A stretch of 64,000 nucleotides of DNA from positions 1 to 64,000 of the forward strand of contig NZ_VATK01000007.1 in the NCBI RefSeq assembly GCF_006546985.1, read 5' to 3'. A model generated the notes under the pieces. It saw only the letters and a program-made list of their open reading frames with translations, had not been told where the DNA came from and made no database searches. Origin of the DNA: Bacillus sp. 03113. Lineage in GTDB: Bacteria > Bacillota > Bacilli > Bacillales > Cytobacillaceae. Positions 50,132-58,303 of the stretch are shown piece by piece. A program made the position numbers and the translations under genes. Within the stretch, counting starts at the first letter, position 1. The number at the start of each line of letters is the position of its first letter.

Positions 50132-51247
50132 CTAAATATTAATTTTTTGCTTAATTCCTGTTTTAGCAGCTTTCTGTATCTTTTCTAATAGTTTGTGAGT
50201 CTTAATAGCTGTATGAAAGTCAGGAGAATGATAGGTGTTTTCCCTCAGATCTCTAAATATGTGTGAATACAGCTGGGCAATATTAAAAGCAGGGCCAGCT
50301 TTTAACATAGAGGGTAACTGATTATATTCAGGAGGAATGGGTAATGTATCGAAATCTTTACTGTTTCCTTGAGCTACCTTTACGAGAAAGGAGTCTATTT
50401 GAAACATAAAGTTATCTTTTGATTGTAGTATCAAATCTCCTTCAGTTCCATTAATTTCTAATGATAGATTCCCAATATGAGTGTTGCGAATTTGAGTGGA
50501 CATGATCGCTCCGCTTGCTAAGATGCCATTCACTAATACATGATCTGGTGAAGTCGCTTGGATGATTTCTCCAGTTTCTTCTACTTTTACTTGTTTTATC
50601 TGTGTTTCTGTGATAGCGGATATTTCTGAGAATGGCCCAAACATATAAGTGATACCATCTAGAAGATGCCCAGCGGTAATCGTTAATTGATTCGCTCCAT
50701 TTGCCTTATCCAGAAGATACGTGCGGGAGCGTTTGATCTTTTTAGAGCGTGTTGAAAAGAGAGGAAGTGAGTAGTTACAATGTACAGCAAGTACCTCTCC
50801 GACATAACCACTAGCAATTAGGTCCTTTGCATATTTGAAAGCAGGGTTTGTACGAGCTTGCAGTCCAACAAAATGACGTAATCCTTTTTCCTCTGCAATT
50901 TGAAGTAAATTGGTTGCTTCTTCTGTAGTCCGCCCAAGCGGAAATTCGCAATATACGTGTTTCCCAGCTTCTAAAGCTGTACGAACCAACTTGTCGTGCT
51001 CAGGGACTTTTACAGTAATCGTAACCAGATCTACATGGGGATTCGATGCTAGCTCATACGGATCGATACAAGCTTTAGGGATTCCAAACCGTTTTGCTGT
51101 TTCATACGCACTTTCTTTACGAGTCGTACTAATGGCAGCTACCTTGAAATTAGATAATGCTTGTAACGCAGGAAGATGCGCTAGCCCTCCCCAAGTACCA
51201 TCCATACTGGCGCCGATAATGCCAACTCCTATTTTATTTTCCTGCAT
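50132..51247 (-). CDS. Gfo/Idh/MocA-family oxidoreductase, Gal80-like paralogue
   Basis: A 371-residue protein paralogous to the downstream gene product (VGIIGASMDGTWGGLAHLPALQ at the start). The EKP position reads CEFPLG, again without the catalytic lysine. ITAGHLLDGITYMFGPF replaces the usual histidine-containing segment, with one histidine kept. Ribosome site AGGAGG. First gene of the pair, divergent from the LysR gene. Shares the unusual motif change with its neighbour, so the loss predates the duplication. Confidence 0.85.
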   Translation of the reverse strand: MQENKIGVGIIGASMDGTWGGLAHLPALQALSNFKVAAISTTRKESAYETAKRFGIPKACIDPYELASNPHVDLVTITVKVPEHDKLVRTALEAGKHVYCEFPLGRTTEEATNLLQIAEEKGLRHFVGLQARTNPAFKYAKDLIASGYVGEVLAVHCNYSLPLFSTRSKKIKRSRTYLLDKANGANQLTITAGHLLDGITYMFGPFSEISAITETQIKQVKVEETGEIIQATSPDHVLVNGILASGAIMSTQIRNTHIGNLSLEINGTEGDLILQSKDNFMFQIDSFLVKVAQGNSKDFDTLPIPPEYNQLPSMLKAGPAFNIAQLYSHIFRDLRENTYHSPDFHTAIKTHKLLEKIQKAAKTGIKQKINI

Positions 51248-51469
51248 TTTCTAAAACCTCCTATATTAGATAAACATCCAAAAATGACTTTTATAGTTAA
51301 TACCTTAAATAAATATAAACAATACATGAATAGTCCTGCTCGATCACATTATCATTTTTTCTTAATAGGTAGCGATTCCGATTAAATTAAGTATAATGAA
51401 AACATGATATCATTAATAATGTTAGTTAATGATACAGGTATCACTTTTTTTGATGGGTGGGAAATAAAA

Positions 51470-52330
51470 ATGGATATCGAAAATATGAAGGCTTTTGTTT
51501 CAGTTGCGGAATGTAAAAGTATATCAGCTGCTGCAGCTAAACTAAATCATCTTCAATCTAATATGACTGCCAAAATTAAAAAGATTGAAGCTTATTATAA
51601 TCAAGAACTGTTTTTTAGACATGCAAAAGGCGTGGAGTTAACCACAGATGGTGAGAAGTTATATCAGCAATTTAAAAAAATATTGTTTCTTTGGGAAGAA
51701 ACAGAAAATAAGATGAAAAAACATGATGAAAAGCTTCGTATTGGTACGATGGTATCCATCGGAGGAACACAATTTTCAAATGCTTTAAATAAGCTTAAAA
51801 AGTCTTACCCTGATTTATCAGTTACTTTAAAAACGGGGCCTACAGATGAGATTGAAAAGCAAATTCTTCTTGGAAATATTGATATTGCTTACACGATTGG
51901 AACAATGAATAATCCCCAAATTAAATATAGACAAGCGGGGGTAGAGGAGCTGGTATTAATGGGAGCTGGTATAGATAAAAACATAAGATTAGAAGATTAT
52001 ATAAATGGAAAAAATCTGCTTATACTATCAGATAATTGTTTATATCTTTCTATTTTACGTCATATTTTTACGGATTTGAATATTCAACATGGTGAAATTA
52101 TTGAAGTAGGTGACCTAGAAACGATTGTCCAATTTGCTTCTATGGGGATGGGAATTTCTTTAGCCTCTAAACGTATCGTAAATCGATACCATATTAATCA
52201 ATATTTAGAGATTCCTTCCTTATATCGATACATTGACTTATACTTCATTACACGGTTAAATCATGAGCTAACACCTATAGAAAAACAATTTATCGAGTTA
52301 AATCATTCAATAATAAATTTGGATTATTAA
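51470..52330 (+). CDS. LysR-family transcriptional regulator
   Basis: A 286-residue LTTR. HTH: MDIENMKAFVSVAECKSISAAAAKLNHLQSNMTAKIKKIEAYYNQELFFR at residues 1-50, followed by the periplasmic-binding-like effector domain. The frame extends to 51404, but ATG 51470 gives the normal LTTR start. Divergent from the paired Gfo/Idh/MocA genes, which are the likely targets; a palindrome ATGATATCAT lies at 51404-51413. Effector unknown. Confidence 0.88.
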   Translation: MDIENMKAFVSVAECKSISAAAAKLNHLQSNMTAKIKKIEAYYNQELFFRHAKGVELTTDGEKLYQQFKKILFLWEETENKMKKHDEKLRIGTMVSIGGTQFSNALNKLKKSYPDLSVTLKTGPTDEIEKQILLGNIDIAYTIGTMNNPQIKYRQAGVEELVLMGAGIDKNIRLEDYINGKNLLILSDNCLYLSILRHIFTDLNIQHGEIIEVGDLETIVQFASMGMGISLASKRIVNRYHINQYLEIPSLYRYIDLYFITRLNHELTPIEKQFIELNHSIINLDY

Positions 52331-52496
52331 GGAAAAATATTTGTGAGAAAATATTTGTAAGAGGGGCGCCCAACATCTGTTGAACAATTACTAATGTTTT
52401 AATTTCGAATAAATAAGACAGCCTTGATTTCTCCTAATGAAGTTTTTATCAACTAAAATATTATAAAAGGTTATTTTTTGAATGCTTGATTAGAAA

Positions 52497-52685
52497 CTAA
52501 TGTAATAGAAGAATTGCAACAACTATGGTTGGAAAAACTCCAGGAATAAATGCAGGGTCATTCTCTCTCTCCTTTGAGGGGAGAACAGCATGGATTCCAA
52601 AAGTTCCTCCAAAAGCCCAGTAAAAATGCAACAAGCTGATTAAACATAATAGGACGACAGTAGAAATCATGATAAATAGCTCCAT
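52497..52685 (-). pseudogene. Truncated DUF3995-like membrane protein
   Basis: A 62-residue frame beginning with a membrane helix and the segment LISLLHFYWAFGGTFGIHAVLPSK, which matches the N-terminal part of DUF3995 proteins (usually about 140 residues). It stops just as the second helix begins (VVAILLLH), and the downstream sequence has no matching continuation. Probably a truncated remnant; a short functional form cannot be excluded. Confidence 0.6.
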
Positions 52686-52817
52686 TTATCACATCTCCTA
52701 ATATTTTTTAATGGTTAAGTAGCTAAACAAGGATTCTATTAAGATATATAATTGTAAGAAAAATATACTAAACCATATGTTAGCTCATTTTTTTGAGGTT
52801 CGCTTAAACATAATGTC

Positions 52818-53321
52818 TTACATCCCTTCAATAAGTCTTTTCATTTTTCTACCACCGGTAATTTCAAATCCTTCTTTTTCATAGAATCCTAATGTTCGAT
52901 CAAATTCTGGCAAAGGAGGAGTGCAAACCTCCAATCGTTTCCATTCTTTTTCCTTTGCAAAATTTATTGCAGATAATATTAGTTTTTTTCCAATCCCTAA
53001 AGATCGATACTCTTTGCAAATATATAGTTCTTGTATGATTCCGAAAGTACCATCTGCGTAAAGTGATCTGCTTTCACATATAGAAATAAATCCAATAATT
53101 TCGCTATTCTCTTTCTTAACCGCTTTAAATACATGATAAAGACCCGATTCCAAAAGATTTTTACATAAATCAGCTGTATCAGTAAGATTAAATAGAGTTT
53201 GATCTCCACCTGTATTTTCTATAATTTCATTAATTAATTCTTGAAATAACTTTGTTATTTTTAAATAATCATATACTTCAGATCTTTGGATATCAAACAT
53301 AATAAGATAGCTCCTTTTCAA
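52818..53321 (-). CDS. GNAT family N-acetyltransferase
   Basis: A 167-residue acyltransferase. ELYICKEYRSLGIGKKLILSAI (residues about 101-122) is the acetyl-CoA loop (R-S-L-G-I-G-K) and LGFYEKEGFEITGGRKM the C-terminal motif. Ribosome site AAGGAG. Standalone. Substrate unknown. Confidence 0.85.
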   Translation of the reverse strand: MKRSYLIMFDIQRSEVYDYLKITKLFQELINEIIENTGGDQTLFNLTDTADLCKNLLESGLYHVFKAVKKENSEIIGFISICESRSLYADGTFGIIQELYICKEYRSLGIGKKLILSAINFAKEKEWKRLEVCTPPLPEFDRTLGFYEKEGFEITGGRKMKRLIEGM

Positions 53322-53882
53322 AGGTTACTAAGAACATCTTGACTTAATAAATATAAATTACTTTGAATAATTATTCAATGGTGTGGTTAATATTTAAAAT
53401 TTAAAATGTTAATTTATCAAGAGTAAATTCAGTTGGTAATTTAATCTCATCATTTTTAAAACCAATACAGTTATAATTATTGAATATTCGATAGAAAAGA
53501 AGGAATGCCATCTTAGTCATTTATCGAGGACCATCTAATTGTTATGAAGCAACACATGCTGATATGGAAACAGGGTGACTAAAAGAAGTGGATTGCATGA
53601 ATGGAGCCATGGTTCAAACAGTAAAAAAACATGGTTTAGAAGCACCGAATCATTCACTATTGGTAGATTTACTCCCTTTAGAGAAGAAATAGAGAAAATA
53701 AAAAATTTATCTATAGTTTAGACAAATAATTATAAATTGCGGAGCCTTGCTTTTGATTGATGTAGTTCAAAAGAAGGCTCTTTTTAATAAGATCTTTTTT
53801 ATACTAGAAATTCTATTTGATAAACTTTTTATCATCAATCAAAACCTCAGGATTTTTTATACTTCCTAAAATCAATTTTAAT
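53322..53882. other. Intergenic region with a decayed gene tail
   Basis: About 560 bases without an intact gene. The 53552-53692 part is a decayed ketopantoate-reductase tail (separate entry). The rest is AT-rich with no clear signal. Confidence 0.5.
53552..53692 (+). pseudogene. Remnant of a 2-dehydropantoate 2-reductase C terminus
   Basis: Plus-strand translation gives THADMETG, an in-frame stop, then LKEVDCMNGAMVQTVKKHG and LEAPNHSLLVDLLPLEKK to a stop. This matches the helical C-terminal domain of ketopantoate reductases (PanE/ApbA), where E-V-D-x-x-N-G contributes to substrate binding. No N-terminal half or start is present, so it is a dead fragment. Confidence 0.75.
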
Positions 53883-54704
53883 TTACCTTCTATTTTCTTG
53901 AGGTATATGTTTATCCAACCAGTCCTCCATATAACTTGCTACTTCCTCCCAGCCAGGCCTGTGCAATAATCCAATGTGTACGGTTCGGAAATTCTTTAAA
54001 ATCAGTTACCGCACCTGAATTCTGATCGTATAAGCTAAAATTTTTACGAACCATTCTAGCAGAGACAATTCGATCTGCTTCACCTGCGATCATTAACAAA
54101 GGACCGCGTTTGCCATTCTGATAGTTTACAGTAGCTGGGCTATTTGAAGCGAATGGAGCAAGCGCTGCTTGGAAGAAGATTTGTGATGTTTCTGGAACGA
54201 CATGTTCTTTATAGGCTCGGTCTTGTTCTGCTTCTGAAAGTGTATGAACAAAGGCATAGTTAAATAATTTAGATGACATCATAAACGTTTTGCGCCATGG
54301 CTTTCCTAGGATTCCTGACACGGATAGAGAGGTAGTAGGTAGGCTGCTGCTACTATGCCTTTTGAACCAGCTGAATCAATGGCGATTCCTGCTAATCCAA
54401 GATCACGATCCATTAATAATTGTGTTAGTAATCCACCGAACGAATGACCAATAATAATAGGTTTTTCAGGTAAAGCCTTAATAATTTTCGTATAGTGATC
54501 CACAAGATTCTCTAACTTTAATTGACCTAATTTATCTGAAGGATTCTTCCGTAAATCTTCAGCTGATTTTTCATGATATGGCCAGGAAGGGGCAAGTGTT
54601 TGAAATCCCTTTTCTTCAAAATATTTCATCATTGGTTCCCAGCTTTTTGGAGTTACAAATGCGCCATGGATAAATAGTATAGTTGGTTTTTTCATATTAA
54701 TCAT
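53883..54704 (-). pseudogene. Alpha/beta hydrolase gene with two frameshifts
   Basis: Three successive minus-strand frames make one alpha/beta hydrolase of about 270 residues. The first (54704 to about 54310) has TILFIHGAFVTPKSWEPM and the nucleophile elbow GHSFGG; the second (54321 to 53911) carries NYAFVHTLSEAEQDRAYKEHVVPE and LLMIAGEADRIV with the acid; the third resumes after 53940 as RPGWEEVASYMEDWLDKH to a stop at 53883. The first shift lies in a CTAC/CTCT microrepeat near 54330, the second near AGGCCT at about 53940. Downstream of a TetR gene with a shared palindromic operator. Confidence 0.85.
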
Positions 54705-54719
54705 TCTCCTTTTGGATTA

Positions 54720-54737
54720 TACCTACTAGTAGGTAGA
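54720..54737. promoter_or_regulatory. TetR operator, hydrolase side
   Basis: TACCTACTAGTAGGTAGA, whose first 16 bases are a perfect palindrome, sits just upstream of the hydrolase start. It matches 17 of 18 positions at 55369-55386 upstream of the TetR gene. Confidence 0.75.
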
Positions 54738-54768
54738 TGGTGTTTAAAAAAATTTTTGTTTTTTTTAA

Positions 54769-55353
54769 TTAGGATGCGACATTCATTTGATATAGGAGCT
54801 GATCCTTAATCTTATGAAAATACATCCCGTCATTAAATGTTCGAGAAGCAAGCATTCCACCGTGAACACTTGCCAATAAACAAATAGCGAATTCATCGAT
54901 AGATTGATAAGGTAAATGGAACGGTTTGATTGCTTCAGCATCCTTTAATACTTTTGCAAACCAGCTCGTTAATTGCTGATAATGTGCTTGTATTTCTTTC
55001 TGAACCTCTTCTGGTAAAATTTGAATTTCAGATGACAAGAGTGCACATAAACAAATATCTGTGGCTTTCCTTTGTAAACATTCGTCCCAGTAAGATAAGT
55101 ACTGTTTTAGTTTTTCGTATGGATCATCTGTCATTGAGTCAAGCAAAGCTAAATTATTTTCAACTTGACTTCGATATCGGCTCACAACATTTTGTATTAA
55201 ATTTGCTTTAGACGGGAAATGATAATGTATGCTAGCTTTTTGAATGCCGATCTCATTTGCGATATCAGCGTAGCTAAATGCACTGTACCCCCTTTCTAAT
55301 AGTAATTGATGTGTAATGTTCATAATTTGTTCTGAACGATTCATGTAGTTCAC
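54769..55353 (-). CDS. TetR-family transcriptional regulator
   Basis: A 194-residue regulator. HTH: YSAFSYADIANEIGIQKASIHYHFPSKANLIQNVVSRY, about residues 20-57, followed by a helical domain of the AcrR/YcdC-like C-terminal type. It lies in the same direction upstream of the broken hydrolase gene. The two near-identical palindromes, one before each gene, indicate that it represses both itself and the hydrolase. Confidence 0.9.
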   Translation of the reverse strand: MNYMNRSEQIMNITHQLLLERGYSAFSYADIANEIGIQKASIHYHFPSKANLIQNVVSRYRSQVENNLALLDSMTDDPYEKLKQYLSYWDECLQRKATDICLCALLSSEIQILPEEVQKEIQAHYQQLTSWFAKVLKDAEAIKPFHLPYQSIDEFAICLLASVHGGMLASRTFNDGMYFHKIKDQLLYQMNVAS

Positions 55354-55368
55354 CTCTTGATATTATTT

Positions 55369-55386
55369 TATCTACTAGTAGGTAGA
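55369..55386. promoter_or_regulatory. TetR operator, regulator side
   Basis: TATCTACTAGTAGGTAGA, 16 bases upstream of the TetR start, differs at one position from the element before the hydrolase gene. Supports autorepression. Confidence 0.75.
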
Positions 55387-55420
55387 ATGTCAATTAAAAT
55401 TTTCCAGTAAATTAAAAAAT

Positions 55421-55456
55421 GCCTAAATTAAGAAGCAGAATCTTAATTAGGCATTT
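55421..55456. terminator. Hairpin upstream of the TetR gene
   Basis: GCCTAAATTAAGA (55421-55433) pairs with TCTTAATTAGGC (55441-55452) with one bulge, flanked by A and T runs. It may end a transcript from the right or insulate the TetR promoter. Confidence 0.6.
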
Positions 55457-55616
55457 TCTTTATTTTTTGATATGAAAAGTGGACCAACAATGATCATTAC
55501 TGGAAGGCCATTTTCAAGGGTATTCAAAAAATCTTAATGATGGTATCTACATATAAAGGGTCTTCTTTTTTTAAGAAAATAACAAATAATTTCGAATTAA
55601 AATAAAGGATTGGTTA

Positions 55617-55647
55617 TTGACCCTCACGTTGCGTGATACTTTATAGT
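55617..55647 (+). promoter_or_regulatory. MerR-type promoter with 19-base spacer
   Basis: -35 TTGACC (55617-55622) and -10 TATAGT (55642-55647) are separated by 19 bases containing CTCACGTTGCGTGA. The long spacer and the dyad are the hallmark of promoters activated by DNA distortion by MerR proteins; the element resembles Mta/TipA sites. It directs the regulator gene that follows. Confidence 0.8.
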
Positions 55648-55671
55648 AATAGTTGAAGGGAGATCAAAAAC

Positions 55672-56418
55672 ATGACCATGAGAGTAAAAGAAGTAGCTGA
55701 TTTAGTTGGGATAAGTGTGCGCACACTTCATCATTATGACGAGATTGGGTTATTAACGCCTGAAGAGACAACCGAAGCCGGTTATCGGTTATATTCCGAT
55801 GAAAACCTATCAACTTTACAGCAAATTTTATTTTTTAAAGAGCTTGGCTTCCCTTTAAAAAAGATTCAAGAAATGATTACTAGCTCTTCATTTAATCGAG
55901 AGGAGGCGTTAATCTTACAACGGAAAATGCTGTTGGAGAAACGCAATCGGCTTGATCAAATGATTTCGACTATTGAAAAAACGATTCAACATACGAGAGG
56001 AGAGATTGAAATGTCAAATAAGGAAAAATTTGAAGGATTTGACTTTAGCTATAATCCATATGAAAAGGAAGCACGCGAACGCTGGGGTGATCAGGCAGTC
56101 GATACTTCCAATGCGAAGATTGAAAGCATGTCTAAAAAGGAACAAAATGACTTAGCGAATCAAATGAATATTGTTTATAAAAATCTTGCAGCTCTTCGTC
56201 ACACAAATCCTGGATCGAGCAATGCACAAGCGGCTATAGAAGAGTGGTTTCAATTATTAAACCAATTCGGAAATTATTCCCTTGAAGCATTCAAAGGATT
56301 AGGGCAAATGTATGTCGACGATGAACGATTCACAAAAAACATCGATCAGTTTGGGGAAGGGCTTGCAAATTTTATGTGTGATGCCATGGAGATTTATGCG
56401 GATCAACACAAGGAATGA
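55672..56418 (+). CDS. MerR-family regulator with TipAS drug-binding domain (Mta-like)
   Basis: A 248-residue activator. The MerR HTH fills residues about 1-75 (VKEVADLVGISVRTLHHYDEIGLLTPEETTEAGYRLY), a coiled-coil dimerisation helix 76-112, and the TipAS antibiotic-recognition domain about 120-245 (FEGFDFSYNPYEKEARERWGDQAVD). Resembles B. subtilis Mta, a global activator of multidrug exporters. The promoter has a 19-base spacer and is probably its own target. Confidence 0.92.
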   Translation: MTMRVKEVADLVGISVRTLHHYDEIGLLTPEETTEAGYRLYSDENLSTLQQILFFKELGFPLKKIQEMITSSSFNREEALILQRKMLLEKRNRLDQMISTIEKTIQHTRGEIEMSNKEKFEGFDFSYNPYEKEARERWGDQAVDTSNAKIESMSKKEQNDLANQMNIVYKNLAALRHTNPGSSNAQAAIEEWFQLLNQFGNYSLEAFKGLGQMYVDDERFTKNIDQFGEGLANFMCDAMEIYADQHKE

Positions 56419-56438
56419 AGATAAATGTAGATATTAAG

Positions 56439-56466
56439 AAAGCGCCTAGTTTGATAGGCGCTTTAT
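56439..56466 (+). terminator. Rho-independent terminator
   Basis: AAAGCGCCT (56439-56447) pairs with AGGCGCTTT (56456-56464) after the MerR-TipAS gene; also placed to stop the convergent minus-strand gene. Confidence 0.85.
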
Positions 56467-56481
56467 TGTGTGTTTTTCCAA

Positions 56482-56811
56482 TTATTCAATCGCATGTTGT
56501 TGATTAATCGAACGTATTTGTTGACCTAGAAATAATCGTTGTTCCTTTAGCTTTCCAATTTTTTCGTGTAATTCGATATTAGATGTTTGAGCTCGTAACT
56601 GATCGTAAATGGAAAGGATTTGTTCGTTAACCTTTTTATACTGTTCCCAAAGATTACGGCTGTCTAAAGATTTATTTTCAGTTTTTTTTGTACTATTTTG
56701 GATATTTTTTAGCTTTTCTATGATTTCAAGCTTCCATGTTGTATCCCCAATACGATCTGCATAAAGATATAAATCTAAATAGTCATTTACTTCTACATGA
56801 ATGTTGCTCAT
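56482..56811 (-). CDS. SAM-riboswitch-controlled small protein of unknown function
   Basis: A 109-residue, charged, mainly helical soluble protein, beginning MSNIHVEVNDYLDLYLYADRIG. Residues about 22-38 and 55-105 look like coiled-coil helices (WEQYKKVNEQILSIYDQLRAQTSNIELHEKIGKLKEQRLFLGQQIR). No signal peptide, membrane segment, or catalytic motif. The frame extends to 56847, but ATG 56811 after GGAAGGGGA gives a sensible start. It is the only gene after a complete SAM-I riboswitch and terminator, so its expression should rise when S-adenosylmethionine is low. I do not recognise the family; no methionine gene is nearby. Confidence 0.78.
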   Translation of the reverse strand: MSNIHVEVNDYLDLYLYADRIGDTTWKLEIIEKLKNIQNSTKKTENKSLDSRNLWEQYKKVNEQILSIYDQLRAQTSNIELHEKIGKLKEQRLFLGQQIRSINQQHAIE

Positions 56812-56827
56812 GAAAATTCCCCTTCCA

Positions 56828-56865
56828 ATACAAAAACCCTCTTCCAAAGAAGAGGGTTTTTGTAT
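56828..56865 (-). terminator. Riboswitch-controlled terminator
   Basis: On the minus strand, AAAAACCCTCTTC pairs with GAAGAGGGTTTTT around TTTG, then a T-run. It sits between the SAM riboswitch and the start of the small gene. Its left arm can instead pair with the 3' strand of riboswitch helix P1 (AAGAAGAGG with CCTCTTCTT), the expected antiterminator. Confidence 0.9.
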
Positions 56866-56876
56866 TAAAAAGGCGC

Positions 56877-56983
56877 CTCTTCTTATCGTTCAAAGCTATG
56901 CTTTGCTGGAATTAGCACCATACAAAAAAATGTGGTTGCTGAGGTTTCATCGGGCCAGTCCCTCCACCTCTCTGGATAAGAGA
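56877..56983 (-). promoter_or_regulatory. SAM-I (S-box) riboswitch
   Basis: Minus-strand sequence shows the conserved S-box parts in order: P1 5' strand TCTCTTATC, AGAGAGGTGGAGGGACTGGC, CCGATGAAACC, TCAGCAACC, GGTGCTAATTCC, and P1 3' strand GATAAGA. All core residues of the SAM-binding site and the kink-turn are present. A terminator follows at once. It should switch off the small gene at 56482-56811 when S-adenosylmethionine is abundant. Confidence 0.97.
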
Positions 56984-57063
56984 TTTTTGTTTTCATTATT
57001 TATATTATTTAAGATTATTCTAATTGGATTACTATGAATTGTCAACAATAGTGTTTTTGTTTA

Positions 57064-57249
57064 TTAATGAGTCTGCTCGATTAAGCTTTCCAAAGATACC
57101 TCTTGCTCCTGATCTGGTTGATTGAGTGGATAAATTTGAGCTGTTTCATTTTTTTCATCTACATTTTGAATATAAATAGGAATACCATTATATGTGACAT
57201 TAGCCATAATGGGAGAAGAGGCGATTTCTTTTGCTCTTTGTTTGTTCAT
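57064..57249 (-). CDS. sspH: Small acid-soluble spore protein, H type
   Basis: A 61-residue DNA-associated spore protein: MNKQRAKEIASSPIMANVTYNG, IPIYIQNVD and a QEQEVSLESL tail match the SspH family closely in sequence and length. Expressed in the forespore in relatives. Ribosome site AAGGAGG. It marks the host as an endospore former. It lies upstream of the SAM riboswitch in the same direction but separated from it by about 80 bases. Confidence 0.95.
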   Translation of the reverse strand: MNKQRAKEIASSPIMANVTYNGIPIYIQNVDEKNETAQIYPLNQPDQEQEVSLESLIEQTH

Positions 57250-57491
57250 GAATAAAAATCCTCCTTTTGAATGGAATAGCAGGAAGTAAGCTTCCCCTTA
57301 TAATGTCTACCTTAAATTCCTAAAATATTCTTCGTAATTTCGTTCTTTGTATTTGTTCAACAAAGATATATGAAATAGTACATTTCTTTTTTACCACTAT
57401 CTAAAAATGAAACCAGTAGCTAAAATAATCGTATAAGCTATTATGAAGATTTAAGATGGAAGAAAAATTTTTAGGCTGGGGGAGAGGATTG

Positions 57492-57917
57492 ATGAACCAT
57501 CAAAATGAGAAAAGTAGGCTGAACATAAAGCTTTCCATCATTTTGCAGTATATTTTAAATACAGCCTTGGTGTTGCTTGCAATTACGTTATGCATTTTGC
57601 TTGGAAAGGAGATTTTTTATTTCATTCGATATTCTCTTTTTCATCAAGGTATTGAAACACATTATGAGCTGCTAGAAAGAATTTTGATTTTCTTTTTATA
57701 CTTTGAGTTCATCGCAATGATCGTCAAATATTTTCAAGAGAACTACCATTTCCCGCTCCGCTATTTTCTGTACATAGGAATTACGGCAATGGTTCGTCTC
57801 ATCATTGTATACCATGAAAATGCCTCTCAAACTCTCTTATACACATGTGCTATTCTAGTGCTAGTGATCAGTTATTATATTATTACTTCTGCATCCGCAA
57901 GAAGGGGCAAGCTTTAA
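57492..57917 (+). CDS. PsiE-family membrane protein
   Basis: A 141-residue protein with four membrane helices. LNTALVLLAITLCILLGKEIF, FLYFEFIAMIVKYFQENYHFPLRYFLYIGITAMVRLIIV and the HENASQT loop match the phosphate-starvation-inducible PsiE family. The frame opens at 57456, but ATG 57492 follows GGGGGAGAGG. Function of the family is not known in detail. Standalone. Confidence 0.85.
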   Translation: MNHQNEKSRLNIKLSIILQYILNTALVLLAITLCILLGKEIFYFIRYSLFHQGIETHYELLERILIFFLYFEFIAMIVKYFQENYHFPLRYFLYIGITAMVRLIIVYHENASQTLLYTCAILVLVISYYIITSASARRGKL

Positions 57918-58303
57918 CCTTAATGCATGATGATTATTTGGAAGCAAAGACTTCATCGATATGGATGGCAATTCACCCTCTTTGATGAAGGTTTTGCTCC
58001 TTGCCTAACGATGAAAAATAAAATGATCAAATCATAGAGGAGAAAGGATAAATTAGTAGTAATAATCCATCGAATAATTTGTTAAAAAAGCTTACAAATA
58101 GGTTGTTTGAAAACAAAAGCACAGTATAATAAAGATTAGGATAAGTGATAAATAGTCAAGTTTTCCCATTATAGAATTTCACAGTCTCTATTGGTATGTT
58201 AATGGAGAAGTGGATGACAATTGTCGCTATTATTATGACTAGTTAGGAAAAGGTTTTCCTAATATTATAATAAGAATGATAAATATTTATTAGGATGAGA
58301 TAA
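57918..58303. other. Intergenic region before the LacI-type regulator
   Basis: About 385 bases. An imperfect hairpin (GCAAAG...CTTCATC with GATGAAGG...TTTTGC, about 57943-58000) may terminate the PsiE transcript. A palindrome GACAATTGTC lies at 58216-58225 and the LacI operator at 58243-58262. No gene. Confidence 0.5.
58243..58271 (+). promoter_or_regulatory. LacI operator and promoter
   Basis: Perfect 20-base palindrome TTAGGAAAAGGTTTTCCTAA apart from its GG centre (58243-58262), directly before TATAAT at 58266-58271 and covering the -35 position. Typical of autoregulated LacI-family repressors. Confidence 0.7.
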
